Source: Cymbidium sinense
Taxonomy: Eukaryota > Streptophyta > Magnoliopsida > Asparagales > Orchidaceae
Direction: 5' to 3'
Length of the DNA: 64,000 bases
Assembly (NCBI GenBank): GCA_021442155.1
Contig: CM038222.1
Location: forward strand, 58,750,266-58,814,265
Position 1 is the first letter of the stretch; every line of letters begins with the position of its first letter. The notes under the pieces were generated by a model that was not told the origin of the DNA, made no database searches, and saw nothing but the letters and a program-made list of their open reading frames with translations. The position numbers and the translations under genes are program-made. Below are positions 11,801 through 27,600 of this stretch, one piece after another.

Positions 11801-14308
11801 TTTTGCATTCTATCTCTAAGAGTACTCATCCACCTAAGCATTCTCATCTCAGACTTAACTTAGTCTTATGCTTCTCTTTATTGGCCAACATTGCAAAGAT
11901 AAGTCATTGCAGTCTTACCACCATCTTATAAAATTTTTTCCTTAAGTTTAAGTGGAACTTTTCTATCACATAATGGCCGATGCATTCCTCCACTTCAACC
12001 ATCCAACTTGAATTCTACTAATAACATCTCCATCTATTTCACCATCATTTTGAACAATAGAGCCTAAATATCAAACGCCACTCTTATTAATGACTTGTTC
12101 ACCTAATGTCACAATACTACCATTAGAATTTCTACAACTAAAATTACACTCCATATATTCAGTTTTAGATCTACTTAAACGAAAACCTTTAGACTCTAGA
12201 ATTGACCTCCATAATTCAAGTTTCTATTGGACTCCCTCTCTAGTCTTATCAACAAGAAGAATGACATGAGATAAAATTAAGATTCCTCCACTCAAAATTG
12301 TGAGAACTCACTTACCTATAAGAATTAAGGAATCACTCATCCAAACATGAGGAACTTCTCACTCTCTTATTCTTAGGCCAACTTCTAAAATTCTTTCACA
12401 TCTTTGTCTTCTATAACCTCAAGTATGAATACTTGCATTAAATGAGTTGTTGGTTGTTATGTCAATGTTGTTCAAAACATTCTAGTGATGAGTTGACTAA
12501 TTAAAAAAAGTAAGATTATATTAAATTTTATTTTAGTTTATGATTTTGTAATTGCTAATATTTTATTAAAAAAAACTTGAGCATATTATCACATATATGA
12601 ATGGATTAGTAAAATGCAGATTGATTAATTTTTTATAAGGAAAATAGTTTGTTTATATTATAAAGGTTGTAAGGTCATTCCAGGTGAAAGTTTAAATACC
12701 CAACATCGACTATTTATTTTGGATTTAAGATAAAATGATTGAAAGATGAAAAATAAATCAAAGCAATGCTCTAAGATCATATGAAGGTATTTAATGAACG
12801 CTAATAAAAATATTTTTAAGAGTAAGCTATTAGATCTTAGGATTTGGGATGTTAATTAGGAAGCTATTATTATGTTGTAAAAAATAACAAGTGGGATTAA
12901 GTAAGTTGTAAAAAATTTGATTACAGAATAAAAAAAATGCTCTTATTAATAAAAATTATTAGTGGTGTTGTCAAAATATACAAACAAAGATAAAAAATAA
13001 AAGTTTTATTATAAAAATTAGTTTAGATGTAAAAGCTCAAAGAATTGGGAAAGATATAGAGTAACCTATATGAATTCTAAGAAAGGAATATGTGATGTAA
13101 AAAATTCAACATTTAGTGATTTTTATAATAGATTAGATTTTTAAGAGGATGAAAGATGTATTGTTGACCTCCACATATGGTTCACGAGTCAAATGAACCA
13201 TATGATTTTAAAAAAAAATGATTGACGGGATAAACTATCATATAAATTAGGTTTAAAGCCCCTAATCGCGACGATTCGATCAAACTCGCTCGATTTGAAA
13301 ATTTGACTTCGTAATGCGTCGAAAATATTAAAATTAATTAAATAAAAAAATAGCAAATCAATTAATAACTGATCAAATATTAAAATCAATTTTTAATAAA
13401 ATTACATGCATATCAAAGTCAGGAAGCCCCGACGACGTCCGAATGATCTCCATTCATGAAGCCGATCGCGCTTATCCGCCGAAACGTCAAACCTATCAAA
13501 CGACGCTTACGGCCGACTGACAAAGTCTACGCCAACGCCGAAATGATTTGAATGAGATGTCGCAATTCAAGCTCAATTCACTGACTATCGCCGACGCCGT
13601 TTAAACAACCTCCGATCAAGATCGATCAAGCCGCAAGGTCCCGACACAACATAAATACTTCAAATCGACACCCATATTGCTAGGGTTTATCGGACGAAGT
13701 AAATTTATAAAATTTGATGCGAAATGATATTAATTTGTGTAGACTAATTAATAGTTGCTTAATCTCTTAATCCCCTAGTCCTTATCTTTATCCTAGCCGC
13801 CCATTTACCCAATTAAAGCAACCGACCGCTATTTCTAAGGCAACCAATCAGCCCTATGTTCGAAGGGATCGAAGCTATGCATGATCTACACACGACTCAA
13901 ACTCCTCGCTCTCTCTCTGCTTTTCCTTCTTATCTCCTACCTCCCATCTGTTCGATCATGCAGAAACTTGGAATCGAGGCTCTCTTCCAAGCCGCCCCGC
14001 CCCTCTCTTGCTCCCGCTTTGTCGTCTTCTTGTGAGCTGGCCAGAGCAGTGGAGATCGATGCTCAAACTGAACTCTGTCTCTTCCTTTCCGTTAATCAAA
14101 AGTTTCGTGTTGTTTATTATTAAGGGTGTTTGGCAAGATTTACTTAGGATTTAAGCTAAATCTAGTAAATCCCAAACACAAAAAATAGATTTACTAAATC
14201 GATTTAGTAAATCCTAAATCGATTTAGTAAATCCTGCTAAATCCAAATCGGTAAATCCTCTTAAATCTGGTTAGTAAATCATTTGGAAGGTAGGATTTCT
14301 GATTAGCT

Positions 14309-14343
<35 letters not shown>

Positions 14344-17285
14344 GTGAGAGAGAGAGAGAATAGAGAGAGAGCGAGAGAGAGAGAGGCAGAAAAAATTCAT
14401 TTTAAAAGAAATTTATGTATATAACACACAAATATTATGTATTTATATATCTAATATCTAAAATTTAATATTTATAAATATAATATATTTTCTATACTTC
14501 AAAAGTTGAATTTTACTTTAAACAAATTAAGAAAAGAGTATTTTTATTGTAATAATAAAAAATTTAGTGTTATATATGTAAATATTTATATTTAAGTGTT
14601 ATATATATAAATATAGAAGAATTGTGTGCTATGTATGTAAATGCTCTTTTTCTTTAATCTTTTAAAAAAATCTTAGTTTTAAATAATTCATCTAATTACT
14701 ATTTTTCTTAATTAAAATATTATGATAAAATTAATTTTAATTTAATATTATTAACTATTTATTAATATGTAATTATAAGTTAATTATAAATTATTAATTA
14801 GATTTAAGTAATTTTAGTTAATATAATAGTTGATAGTTTTTAAATTAATTTAACTTTATTTAAATTGATTTAATAAAATATTATTTAAGATTAACTTATA
14901 AGTTATTAAAATTAAATTATAATTTAGTAAATATAATTATAATTGTTATAAATTTGATAGTTAATTAATTGAAAATTTGAAAGAATTTAATTTTATTTCT
15001 TCATGTAATATAGTTTTATTCTAAGATATTAATCTACTAATAGAATTTAATAACTATAAATTTTAATTAATTAATAGTTAATATTAATACATAGTATTTT
15101 AAATTAATAGTGATACTACTAATTGATTAATTAATATATATTTAAGTTAATTTTAATTGTGTACCATTAATGACTTATTAATAAAAAAACTTTTTTAAAT
15201 CTGTTCTTAAATCTTGAATAACTACCAAACATCTTTCAGTTAATTTACTAATCTGATTTTCAAGATTTAATACATTCTAAATCTAGATGTCGATTTACTA
15301 AATCTTGAAATAAATCAAATATATTTACCAAACACCCTTAAGTTTCTTTCTTGCTTTGGGTTAACTAAGTTTTGCCTTAGAAATGATGAGTATATAGTGT
15401 TCATCGATTCACGGATTGCTTTTGATCGTTGAAACTTGCTTTGGTTTTATGCTTTGATTGAATGATCCTTCTTGCAATCCTCTCTTGCCATTTTATGTGT
15501 TTCTTCTCCATAGTCTCGAGACACGAGAGAGAAGAAAGAGAAGCTTGTTGTTGTGTGCGAAGTGAAGCAGCGTGAGTGGGAAATTTGGCTTTAAGAAGTC
15601 TCTTGATGTTTTGGCTGCTATCTTTAGATTGAATATTCATTTTACCGCAACTCTGTGAAGCTGAAAATTTCTCATACCTTGACGAGGCCGCTAGTAGTCA
15701 AAAGAGCTTGCATCTGGTAAAATTAATAACAAATACAGATTCTTGAAATTTTGAAATTCTGAAGGTTGGATTCAAGAGAGAAGTTGTACTAGTTTAAGAC
15801 ATCCATTCTTATTACTTAATTCACTGATTAGATATATTTTTATGATTCCAATTTTCGATCCTTTTATGGCAAATGCTATTCATGTTCTTAATGAAATTTT
15901 TATTCCTCATCAAATCTTTTATCCAATTGGTGTCTTGTTGATGTTGATGTAAAAAAAGCATCTTTGATTCCCAACATCTTTGAATGATGAAGATATACTT
16001 TTGAACATGTTCTATGCATACTTGTCTCTTTCTATCACTTGACATACAAATGATCACTAATAAAATATGAAATTTAGTTAGTGCATATTAAGCTTAACAT
16101 GGTTGCTTGTCTTATTTTGTATAAAATAAACATATGTGAGCTTAAATGTTGCTCACTTCTTTATTTATTGCTAATGGTATTATTCTTTTTTATATTCAAA
16201 TGAGAAGAATGAAAATGTAAATGTGATTAAAAGTTTATTTATTTTTATATTTAATGCAAAATTCAAAATTAAATGGTGATGAAAATGATGCTATAAGAAG
16301 GTATTAGTTATATTTTAATTTCATTGTGAATCAAGTTTGTTAAATTAACTTTTGTCTTTATAATGCTCACATTATTATGTGTAAAAATTTTGATAAATCT
16401 TTTAGCTTTACGTGGCAAATCTGTTGCATCGTTAGCGTTTTAAGATAGAAATCTGTTATGATATAAATCTTTGTTTGTTAAACAATAAAATGTTATCTTT
16501 GTTTTAAATTTCTTTCTTCGTGGTACAAATAAACTTTTATCTACGACAAAATATTTTTTGGCGTGGTAAATTATTCCTATAATATCATGGCGTCATTGTC
16601 GAAAATTTTGGTAAATAAAAATGTAAAATGCAGTTTGAAAAGGAAGGTATGCGTATATTTATTAGTGTTTATTCGTTTATTATCTTATATAATTTATATC
16701 TTTTCTATTATTATTGTTATTTGAATCTTATAACATATAATGATTCTTATTTAAAATTATTCATTATACAATTGATTATGTTATATATGAATGGGTAAAT
16801 AAATCTGAAATCGTGGTATGATTTAAAACTCTTTATTGTCATATGTCTTTATATCTTATATGAATAGTTGTTTGAAAATAAGACATCTTAAGAAACGAAA
16901 TAAAAGTCTCTTAATGTTCTTGTCATGTGTCATTAAAGGAAATGACAAAGAAAGTTAAGGATCTCCACATACTTATTAATATGATATTAGGAGAAAATGA
17001 TAAAGAAAAAGAGTTAATGTTCCCTTGCATGCAAGTTCATGGTAAATGACATTATAAGTTTATTTTTATCAAGGCATATCAACTTACTTAGTGAAAAAAC
17101 AAAAATAATCATATCTTAGTGATAAGGCAAGATGAACAAAGGGATTATTTTAAAATAGCAGTGAAAATGATAATTAGTTATTTAGCGCGAAAAAATATAA
17201 TTAACAAATAGCTTCGTCAATCAAATGACGGCGATGACGTATAATCCGTCGTATGATCGTATTACAACAATTCTTTTTTGTACAT

Positions 17286-17324
<39 letters not shown>

Positions 17325-18086
17325 TAAGAGAGAGAAAGAGAGAGGAAGATTTTATTTTTATTAATTTTTTAAATAATATAATTATTTAAAATATATAATT
17401 TAAAATATTTTTATAAAATATTTAATAACTAAATATTTATATATTTAGTTATTAATTTTATTATATATATAATTAAATATATAATTTAAAATATTTTTAA
17501 TTATATATATAAATTTATAAATTTATTTAATATTTTTTATTAATTAATATAATTATGTATAAATATATAATTTTTTTATTAATTTTTGTTAATATATAAT
17601 AAAAATATTTAAAATATATAAATAAATAAATAAACAAAAGAATAAATTATATAAATATTTTATAAACTATATAAATAAAATAATTATATATATATATATA
17701 TATTTATAAATTTATTTAGTTATTTATATATTTAAATTATATAAATATTTTTTAAGTTATATAAATAATTTAAAATATTTAAAATATATATAAATAAATA
17801 AATAGTTATATATATATATATAATTAGTTATTTATTTATTTAAAATATTTATTTCTTTAAAATATATAATTAGTTAAATAAATAAATAAATAAATAATTG
17901 TAAATTATATAAGTTATTTATATATTTATAAAATATTTAGTTATTTATTTATTTATATATATATATATTATATATTTATTCATTTCTTTTATTTATTTAT
18001 TAAAATTATTTATTTATTTATTTATTTTTTTATATTTTTATATTTTTTATATTTTTTGTTATTATTATTATTAAAGACTTATATTA

Positions 18087-18134
<48 letters not shown>

Positions 18135-18609
18135 ATATTCTATAAAAATTATTTTTAAATTATTTATATAACTTAAAAATATTTATATAATTTAAATATA
18201 TAAATAACTAAATAAATTTATAAATATATATATATATATATATATAATTATTTTATTTATATAGTTTATAAAATATTTATATAATTTATTCTTTTTGTTT
18301 ATTTATTTATTTATATATTTTAAATATTTTTATATTATATATTAACAAAATTAATAAAATTATATATTATACATAATTATATTAATTAATAAAAAATATT
18401 AAATAAATTTATAAATTTATATATATAATTAAAATATTTTTTAAATTATATATTTAATTATATATATAAATAAAAATTAATAAATATATAAATATTTGGT
18501 TATTAAATATTTTATAAAATATTTTAAATTATATATTTTAAATAATTATATTATTTAAAATTAATAAAATAAAATCTTCTCTCTCTCTTTCTCTCTCTCT
18601 CTCTCGTTA

Positions 18610-18640
<31 letters not shown>

Positions 18641-21600
18641 CCTATCTCCCAGATTTCGTCCGTCAAACTGAACATGAGGATTTATTTGTTAATTATATTT
18701 TTTTAAAAACTTTTATCATTAACTCTATTTTAAAAAATTTCTAAATGTCATTTTAAATAAATTCCAATTTTTTTGTTCTTGATTGGTCATAAAATGACAT
18801 TTCTAAGATTAAATTCATAATTAAATGACAAACTTATATCTTGCATGAGTGGCTTTATATTTACACAAATGAGCTCTTAAAATGTCACTTTAAATAAATT
18901 GGTACTTATTTCTTTGATTGGTCATTTAAAATGACATTCTTTCATCTACCATAAATAAGTGTCAAACTTGTATTATATGAATAACATTATACTTGAGTCG
19001 ATGAGCTTTTAAAATACCACATTGAATGATTTTAAACCCTTTAGTTTGATTGGTAGCATTCAAATTGCATCTATAATAAACATTCATATTACATCCTTGT
19101 AGTGCTAAATTTATGCTACATTAATATGAAAGTTCATATCCTCCAAAATTATTTGCTGTATATGAAGCTTAAGTCTTAGTCGATTTTCATGCAAAAGAAT
19201 GAGAGGATAAAAAATGGGAAGTAAGTGGGTAGCTTCATTAACATAAGTATCACTCTTTCTAAGTATCTCTATTTCTTTTCTATGAGTATACGAAATGTGT
19301 TATTAAATATAAAGCTCTCTTTCCAATTCGAAAAGGCATTGAATGAAAATCTATATACATGCTTATATTTGAATTAACTATCCAAATCTAGATACATAAT
19401 GAGATTTGATCGTGATGTGCAAATTTATCTGCATCCTTAATCCTTCAATTTCTCTTAAAGCGGATATTACTCGATGCTTAGTGAATGCCTTAAAAGGTTA
19501 AAATTTTTCTATCTCTTTTGTAGATGTAGGCTTAACAATCTAGAAAGCGTTTGATGCATTTGAGAATATTAAATACCAAAGCGAATGTTTGATCAAAATA
19601 GATTATTACTTGTTTTATAGCGTGTATTAAAGGGATATCATTAAACTAGTTATTTCAACTTTGACATTCATATGTCCTGATATTTTAAAAGAGCATCTTT
19701 CATGTATGTTGAAATAATACATTAGATCAAACATTTAGGGAAAATATATTTCCCAAATGTGACATAAACAAATGAACATATCTTTATCTTAGGTTTGTTG
19801 GATGGTCAGTTAAAAACTCAAAAAATCAAAACTACGATTTGACATCTAAACTTCAACTTAGATATCTTAATGTAGTACAATTTTCAAAACGGATATTCAT
19901 TGCATGTTGAAGTGTTATAAGTCAAATATAAAGGAACATATCTTATCTCGGTTTGTCTTAGGGTAGTTAACAAAACTAAAAAATGTATAAAAAAAATCAA
20001 ACATGCAAATTGACACCCACATTTCAACCTTGACATTTATGTATCCATATAATAAAAAAAAAGAACAGATATTCGTATGTGTGTCGAAATGTTCAGACAT
20101 TTAAGAACATATGCAAGTTAGATATAAAGTAAAAACGTATCTTTATCTTACCGGTTTAGTCTTGGGCCGTTAATTACTAAAATTTGATATTATAAAAATT
20201 TCAAGCAAATAATATCTGAGATATTTTAGAGTTGACAAGGTTTGAAGGTGTAATATCCATTAATTTAATGCCTAATTAATTTTTTTTTAGCTAATTAACC
20301 GTCGTTCTTGTGCATCAGGTCTTAGCGTCTGACGGATTAAAACCGGCGTATGGTGGATCGACTCACTATTTCATTTCCTTCCCTGGCGACCTCGGGTCAT
20401 TTCCGATCGAGTTCGTCTCGCTTTCCGTTCCCTGCCGGCCCGGCCGGCCGCTCCGTGACACGAGCAGGAAGCCGCTTCCTTCCCGGCCGGTCGACCGCTG
20501 ATCCGTAGATCGCCGACCGCTGGACAGCAGCCTTCGTCGACTTCACACGGGCCGTAACCCTCATGACGCATTTGAAGCTCGGCCAGTCAAGCGGATCACG
20601 TTCCGGAGTTCGTGGTTGATCATACGTGAGTGATTTAAAAAAAAGGGAATTTGGGTAAGTTATCATTCCTGGATTGTAGAAAAGAAAATAAAAGGGATTT
20701 TGGGAGAAATATGTAAAATGTGTGTGTAGTTCATTTTGCAAACAAGGAAGCTTATTATCTTTATGTTAATCTAATCAGGTATTTGGCGTTAGGAGATTAG
20801 ATTAAATCTTTCAGGTGTTTGAAAACATGAGGAGAGATCAATTTGGGTAAGTTGGTGTTAATTATGAGTTTCATTTATGAGTTGTATGTTATAGAAGTCT
20901 TTAGAAGAGTTATTTCATTTATAGGTTGTGTACTGGAGGATCGAGTGCGGCGTCAATATTGGCTGCATTTGAGGTGAGGTAATTCTTAATGTAAATTCGG
21001 TTTATCTATGTATGCTTTTTTACTTCTTACATATAAATTGTATGAATGGCGTAGATTTACGTAAATATTGAATGTAAATATAAATCTTTATTATTTGGCC
21101 TGCGTAGAATTCGATTTATAATGTGATTATAAGCCTATTTATATGATTTCATTTGGGCGTATAGAAATGTTTTAATACGTATTGTAAAAGCGATAATGTG
21201 ATAAATAGGAAATGTCGGAAAATTGTGATAGGAAGGTTATATTCTGAGAATCTACTTGAGATAAAGTTCGGCAGAGATGAGTGATTAGGGATCTTAGTAT
21301 CCAGCATTTTGAGGTTGTCGTTAATTTGTCTGTGTCGAATTTTATTAGAGTATGTAGTATGGTTAGCGCCTTTACCTTTTAAAGGGTGGTGTGACTCTTA
21401 TGAATGAAAGTCAAACATCTGATTATAAATGCGATTTAGAAAATGATTTGATATATAAATTGAAATGAAAATCATTGCAGCGTTGATTGATCTGTATGCT
21501 GACGTATTATTGATTATATTGTTACATTTGCGGCCTTTCTGACGTATTGTTGATTCTGATATTACATTCTTGCATTCTGCGGCAGTTCTCTGATTTTACC

Positions 21601-24600
21601 GGTTTTCAAATTACATCTGCGATTGTTTCTTATGTCTTGAGAACTTTGTTTTAGCGTTCTTTCTTTTAAAACTTTATGATGTTCTTGATAATTTCGGAAA
21701 AAAAAGCAGTGGGTAGAAGGTAGTCTGTTTGTTGAATTGTATGGGAGCTTAAAGAACTTTTGGATACGTCTGAATTAAATGTCTTTAGTTCTCTGTATTT
21801 ATTTTTAAAGATTTATCTTAGGTATTTGTGATATGAATTAAGTTAAGTAGTATATGAATGAAATAGTTTAGTCAAATAGTTTAGTGATGATTTGATTAGA
21901 TATCTTTTCATTGCTTTCGTTCATGATGTAGAGGTTGGAGCGTGTTGGTGGAATCTGTGTCCGTATCGTCAATTTGTTACTTGACACTAAGCGTAAGGGG
22001 TCATCAGGGGTGTAGAAGATGATATCGAGCGATAAGGTTGATAACAGAGCAAAAAGATTGATAGGAATGGAAGCATGATTTGGATTTAGGGATAAGAGTT
22101 GAATTGATCAATACAGAGCTATAGGACGTTTAATGTTGGGTTAGGAATCCATATGTTCTTAATTTCATGCATGTATGATATTTAATGTATGATATTTAAT
22201 AAATATATCATATAAATAGTTTTATAATTTATTAATTTGAAGAAATGGAAAGGTTAGATTGATCCTACAGACTAAATCTGCACGAAGCTGGCGAAGATAA
22301 TTAACATTAGGTGAAATCTGACCAGAAGCAGTGGTGAAGGTAGATCGATGAATTGCGAGGTAGTTGAGTTGATTTCAGGTTGTTGATAAAGTAGCATCAT
22401 GGAAAAATCTGCGCTGAGCACAGATAGTATGGTTGAAGTGGACCAACATTTGAGATATTTGAACGTTGACCAGCATTGAGGGGGTGATCACATAGTGGAA
22501 GATTGGTACACTTAAAATTGGAAAAATTGGATGGAATGATTTGTCCACGAAAGAGAAAATCTTGTACTTTTGTATTAGAAGGGAAGCGAAAAGGTGGTGG
22601 CGAGCTCAAACCAGGAAAGATTTGATGCATTCGGTCAAATGGGATGAGTTTGTCAAGTATTCAAAGATTGATTCTATTAGGCTTTTACAGACAAATTTTT
22701 CAATCAACTTCAGGCTCACGATAATCTGATATGAAGGGTTCACCTCTTCTAGATATCGCACATTATATCGATCTGCGGAAGAGAAATGTCATGGATTCTA
22801 TGCTCGAGATCAATTAAGATTAGCTTTGATATCGTTCGGTGTTAGTTGAAAGAGAGGAATTGAAAATGAGTTGAATTTTCAAACAACATGGGATTCTGAG
22901 CAAGCAAGCAAAAAGAGTTCTATGAAATTTAAGTTTGATGATAAACAACAATTGATTAACTATTTGTGATAAGTGTGGAAAACGACATTTTGGTCAATGT
23001 ATATTTGGATCGAGGAGATCTTCTGAGATGTGGTCAGATTGACATCGTCTTGGCTATGGATAAGAAGAAGAAAGAAGTATCTGATTATCGAGGGCAATTC
23101 AAAAAAAAAGCCAGGAAGCAGGATAACACACAATTTTTGGGAAAGGCGTGATTGAAAAAGGAGAAACTTGAGCGAAAAACCAACCCTCAGTAAAAGCGAG
23201 TTTTCTTTATCACTCCATGAAAGCGAAGGAATCAAATGAAGTGGTGTCGGTATCTTAAAATTTCAGATCATTTGGGTTCAGTTCTGTTTGATTCCCATTC
23301 GTTCATTTCTGATTCCTTTTTGTGATTCTGTTGATCTTATTTATTTCACGTATTGAATGTGGTAATCTTGATAGTTTGAATCTGAAATAGGAAATGTGTT
23401 GTTGGCATTAACATTCAAGATTCTCTGAAGCTAATTATCTTCAATCGACATTTTGGCGTTATCTTAGGTATGGATTGGTTGATCAAATATTTTGCAACAA
23501 TTGAATCTTTGGAAGAGGAGAGTGAAATTTGGCATGCAGTGAAAAATCATTTTATTTTTCTTGTGATAAGAATATTTCTTCTTTGATTAGTGCGGTGAAG
23601 TTGAGTAAATATGTAAGCGGTGAAATGGTATTTAGCCAAATTAGATGTGTTAAATAAGGAGGTGTTTGGTGAAAAATATTCCGTTGTTTGAATTTCACGA
23701 TGTGTTTAGGAGGAATTACAGGGTTACCCGACACGAGAAGTAGAGTTTGAGATTGATGTACTGTGCAGTACTTATACATAAATCTCGCTACAGGATGGCT
23801 CAAGAATTGCGATTGAAGTCGATTCGAGAATTATTGAATGAAAGAATTTATTCAAAGACAGCGTGGAGGTATTATTTGTTAAGAAAAGGATGGTACATCA
23901 CGATTATGTGTTGATTAGAATTAAATAAAGTACAATCGAAACAAGTATCCATTAGAATTGATGATTTATTTGATCAGTTGGAGGAAGCCTATTTTAAGTG
24001 ATTTGAGAGATCATTTGTCATGAGTTAGAGTTAAAGATCTTGATATTATTTGCATCAATTAAAATCTTTTCGCTCCGATCATAAGTCAAATCAGTCGTAT
24101 TTGGCTTTGTATATGGAATCTTACGCTCTGCGTCGTGATCCATTTCTCGACATTGAAATGTGAAGAGCGTTGTGAATGTTCTTAATTCAATGGGTAAAGT
24201 CGTAAAGCCATTGCCGATCCTTTGATGATTTCAAGGTCATGTACAGGGCTCAATTCTACCTCGTGAAATCTACTTAATTCCTTTCATAGGTTTGACTTTC
24301 AAAATACAAATTCTCCAACTTGAAATTCATCGGTCTTTTTAATATCTTACGTTGGCGATCACGGCGACTTTGATCTATCTACGATTAATCGATTTTTACC
24401 GATGGCTTGATCAACCAACTCACGGACCATTTGTCTTTCTCCCCGACTTAATGGAGTTACGCACTTTCGACCATATATATATAATCCTTCATCTGGGCCA
24501 TTCGAATCTTAGATTGGTATTATTATTGTAGCGAACTTCGATCGTAGGAATATGATCTTCATTACCTCAATCTAAAACACATAATCGACAAATCTTAAGG

Positions 24601-27600
24601 ACTTGAATTGTTCTTTCGATTGTCATCGGTCTGGATGAAAATACTTAAGTGTAGCGTGTACCGGCCTTCCGCTTAATCACGGAAGTAAATCTCTGTCTCG
24701 AGCGATCACTTTTAATTACGTCATGAAGTCTTCTACAATTTCTTTAACATATAATCGGACAATTTATCGGCGAATCACGTTTCATGGGTAAGAAATGTGA
24801 CAGTCAATCCTATCCATCATATCTTATCCGCGAGCACACAGATGAAATCTAACAAAATTCATGCAATTTCTTACTTCCACTCGGTATAGGTAATGGCGTA
24901 ACAATCCACGGGTCTTTGATTCGGCTTTAACAATCGACAAGACAGCGTTTAGAGACATATTAATTTATGTCTTTCTTCTGCGCAAAATGTTGCTTTTAAA
25001 TCTTTATACGTTTTGAACTACGGATGAATAGTATATCGCACGATGGTACTCGCGTAAAATTTCTTGTCTGACACGTCACGGTCGTAATTGTGAATGCTTA
25101 GAATAATACCCTCTGCATCTGAAAATTTTGCTTGACATCTGGATTTGTTCGATGAATTTCGATATCCAGCGTCCCAGTTTACGTGCGACTTTGATTCGTC
25201 GAATAAGTTGATTGTCGATTGAGATAAATCTTGCGATTGAATTTTTAACTTCCAGTAAACCAATTCTCGATCAATTTCGACTTTTGAGTAATAATCCAGG
25301 CATTTCCTGGATTCTGACTTAATGAATCGAGCAACATTACTTTGCAGACAATCGAATATCTAAATCATAATCTTTAATAAACTCAATATCTTCTTTGTCT
25401 TAGATTGATTCTTTTTGTGTAAAGATATATTTAAGACTCGATGATCAAGTAAAATTTTAGATTTCAAATATTGATAAATCCAAATTTTAAGAGCAAAATC
25501 ATGACTTAAATCATGCGGTAATTTCTTTCGTGAGGTTTTAATTGTCTCAGCATGTGATTACTCTTACATTCGCGTAAGGCCAGCTTTTAAAGATGCGTCA
25601 ATTAAATATTTGGAATCCCGCCGGTTGATGGAGCAATTTAAGCAGGCGGTGGTGAATCTTTCAATTCTTGAAAACTCTGCTCTTTTGTCCGTTGAAATTT
25701 GACATCCTTTCGATAAATTAGATAGAGGCATTCGATATGAAAATCGACAAACTTGTAATAACGCTAAGCAAAATTGCGAACTTAGTAGAATTTGGTTGGG
25801 GAATTTAAAATTAACTTTTCTTTGAGATCAGCGAACTCGCCGCACTTATAATGTGGCTATAAATCGTATGAAATTCACATTTGAAAATTTGGCATATAAT
25901 TGATTTTTATTATGATTAAGCAATCGCCGAATGATTTGCGTATTCTTGTCAGTTTAGAATAAATCGAATATCATCGATAAAGATGATATGGCCCGTCCAG
26001 AGCAAAACGATTCATTAAGTGAAAAGATTAGCGTTAGTTAAACCAAATGAATATGAGAAATGACAAATTTCTATGTTAAAATTAAATGGAAGCCGGACCG
26101 ATTAAAGAACTTGGGAGGTTGAACAAGAAATGAGGCAGTTTTCCGTTTGAATGATTGAAGAAATTTGAGGGAAATCTTTGTTTAAGAGGGAAAATTGTAA
26201 TATCCATTAATTTAATGCTAATTAATTTTTTTAATAATTAACGTCGTTCTTGTAGCGTAAGCATCAGCGTGCAACGACGGGATTAAAGCTTCGACAGCGT
26301 ATATCGACCCGTTCACTATTTCATTTCCTTCGCGACCTCGGGTCATTTCCGCTCGAGTTCGTCTCCTTTCCTTCCACCCGGCCCGGCCTCCGTGACCGAG
26401 CGAGCGCCGCTTCCTTCCACCGGCGGCGTCGGCCGCTGGATCCGCCGATCCGCGCCGACTTCGCTGGAGCCGCGCCATGGTCGACTTCACAGGCCGTAAC
26501 CTCGCGGCCTTATTTAGGCCTTCGGCCGTCGTATGAGATCGCGTTCCGAGGAGTTCGTGAATTTGATCGCCGCGTGAGGGGCAAAGCGATTTAGGAATTT
26601 GTAAGTTATCAATTCATTCTTAAGTAATTGACTTGGATTGTAGAAAAAAGAAAATAAAAGGGGTTTTGGGGAGGAAATATGTAAAATGTGTATTGTGTCG
26701 TGTTCATTTTGCAAACAATGAAGCTTATTATCTTTATGTTAATTGTCGGGTATTTGGCGTTAGGAGATTCTTTGGAGTATCTTTCAGGTGTTTGAAAACA
26801 TGAGGAGAGATCAATTTCAGGTAAGTTGGTGTTAATTATGAGTTTCATTTATGAGTTGTATGTTATAGAAGTGCTTAGAAGAGTTATTTATTATAGGTTG
26901 TGTCTTCGAGGAGGAATCGAGGTGCACATCCGACCTTGACTGAACGAGGTGAGACATAATTCTTAATGTAAATTGGTTTAATACATGTATGCCTTTATTT
27001 TACTAACTACATTATAAATTGTATGAATGCGTAGATTTACGTAAATATTGAATGTAAATATAAATCTTTATTATTTGGCCTGCATAGATTGATTTATAAT
27101 GTGATTATAAAGATTTATTTATATGATTTTATTATATAGAAATGTTTTAATACATGTATGTAAAAGCGGTAATGTGATAAATAGGAAATGTCGGAAAATT
27201 GTGATAGGAAAGGTATGTTACAATCTGCCTTGAGATAGGCAAAGTTATGAGATGGCCGTGATTAGGGGATCTTAGTATCCCGACTCGGCATTTGAGGTTG
27301 GGGTCGTTAAATTTTGAGTGTCGATTAGGTATGTAGAGTATGGTTCGGCCGCACCTTGTTTTAGTGACGGTAGGGTGGCGACCTTATGAATGAAAGTCAA
27401 AACTATCTGATTATAAATAGCATTTAGAAAATGATTTGATATAGGCGAAATGAAAATCGCTGTTCGACGTTGATTGATCTGATTATGAACTTGACGTATT
27501 ATTGATTATATTGTTACGTTTCTGGCCTTTTCGGCGTATTGTTCGATTCTGATATTGTTCTTATATTCTTGATGCAGTTTCTGATTTTACGACTTTGCAA

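Noticed and set aside
20310..20741. GC-rich frames on both strands
   Set aside because: Part of the gypsy LTR, repeated at 26218-26848.
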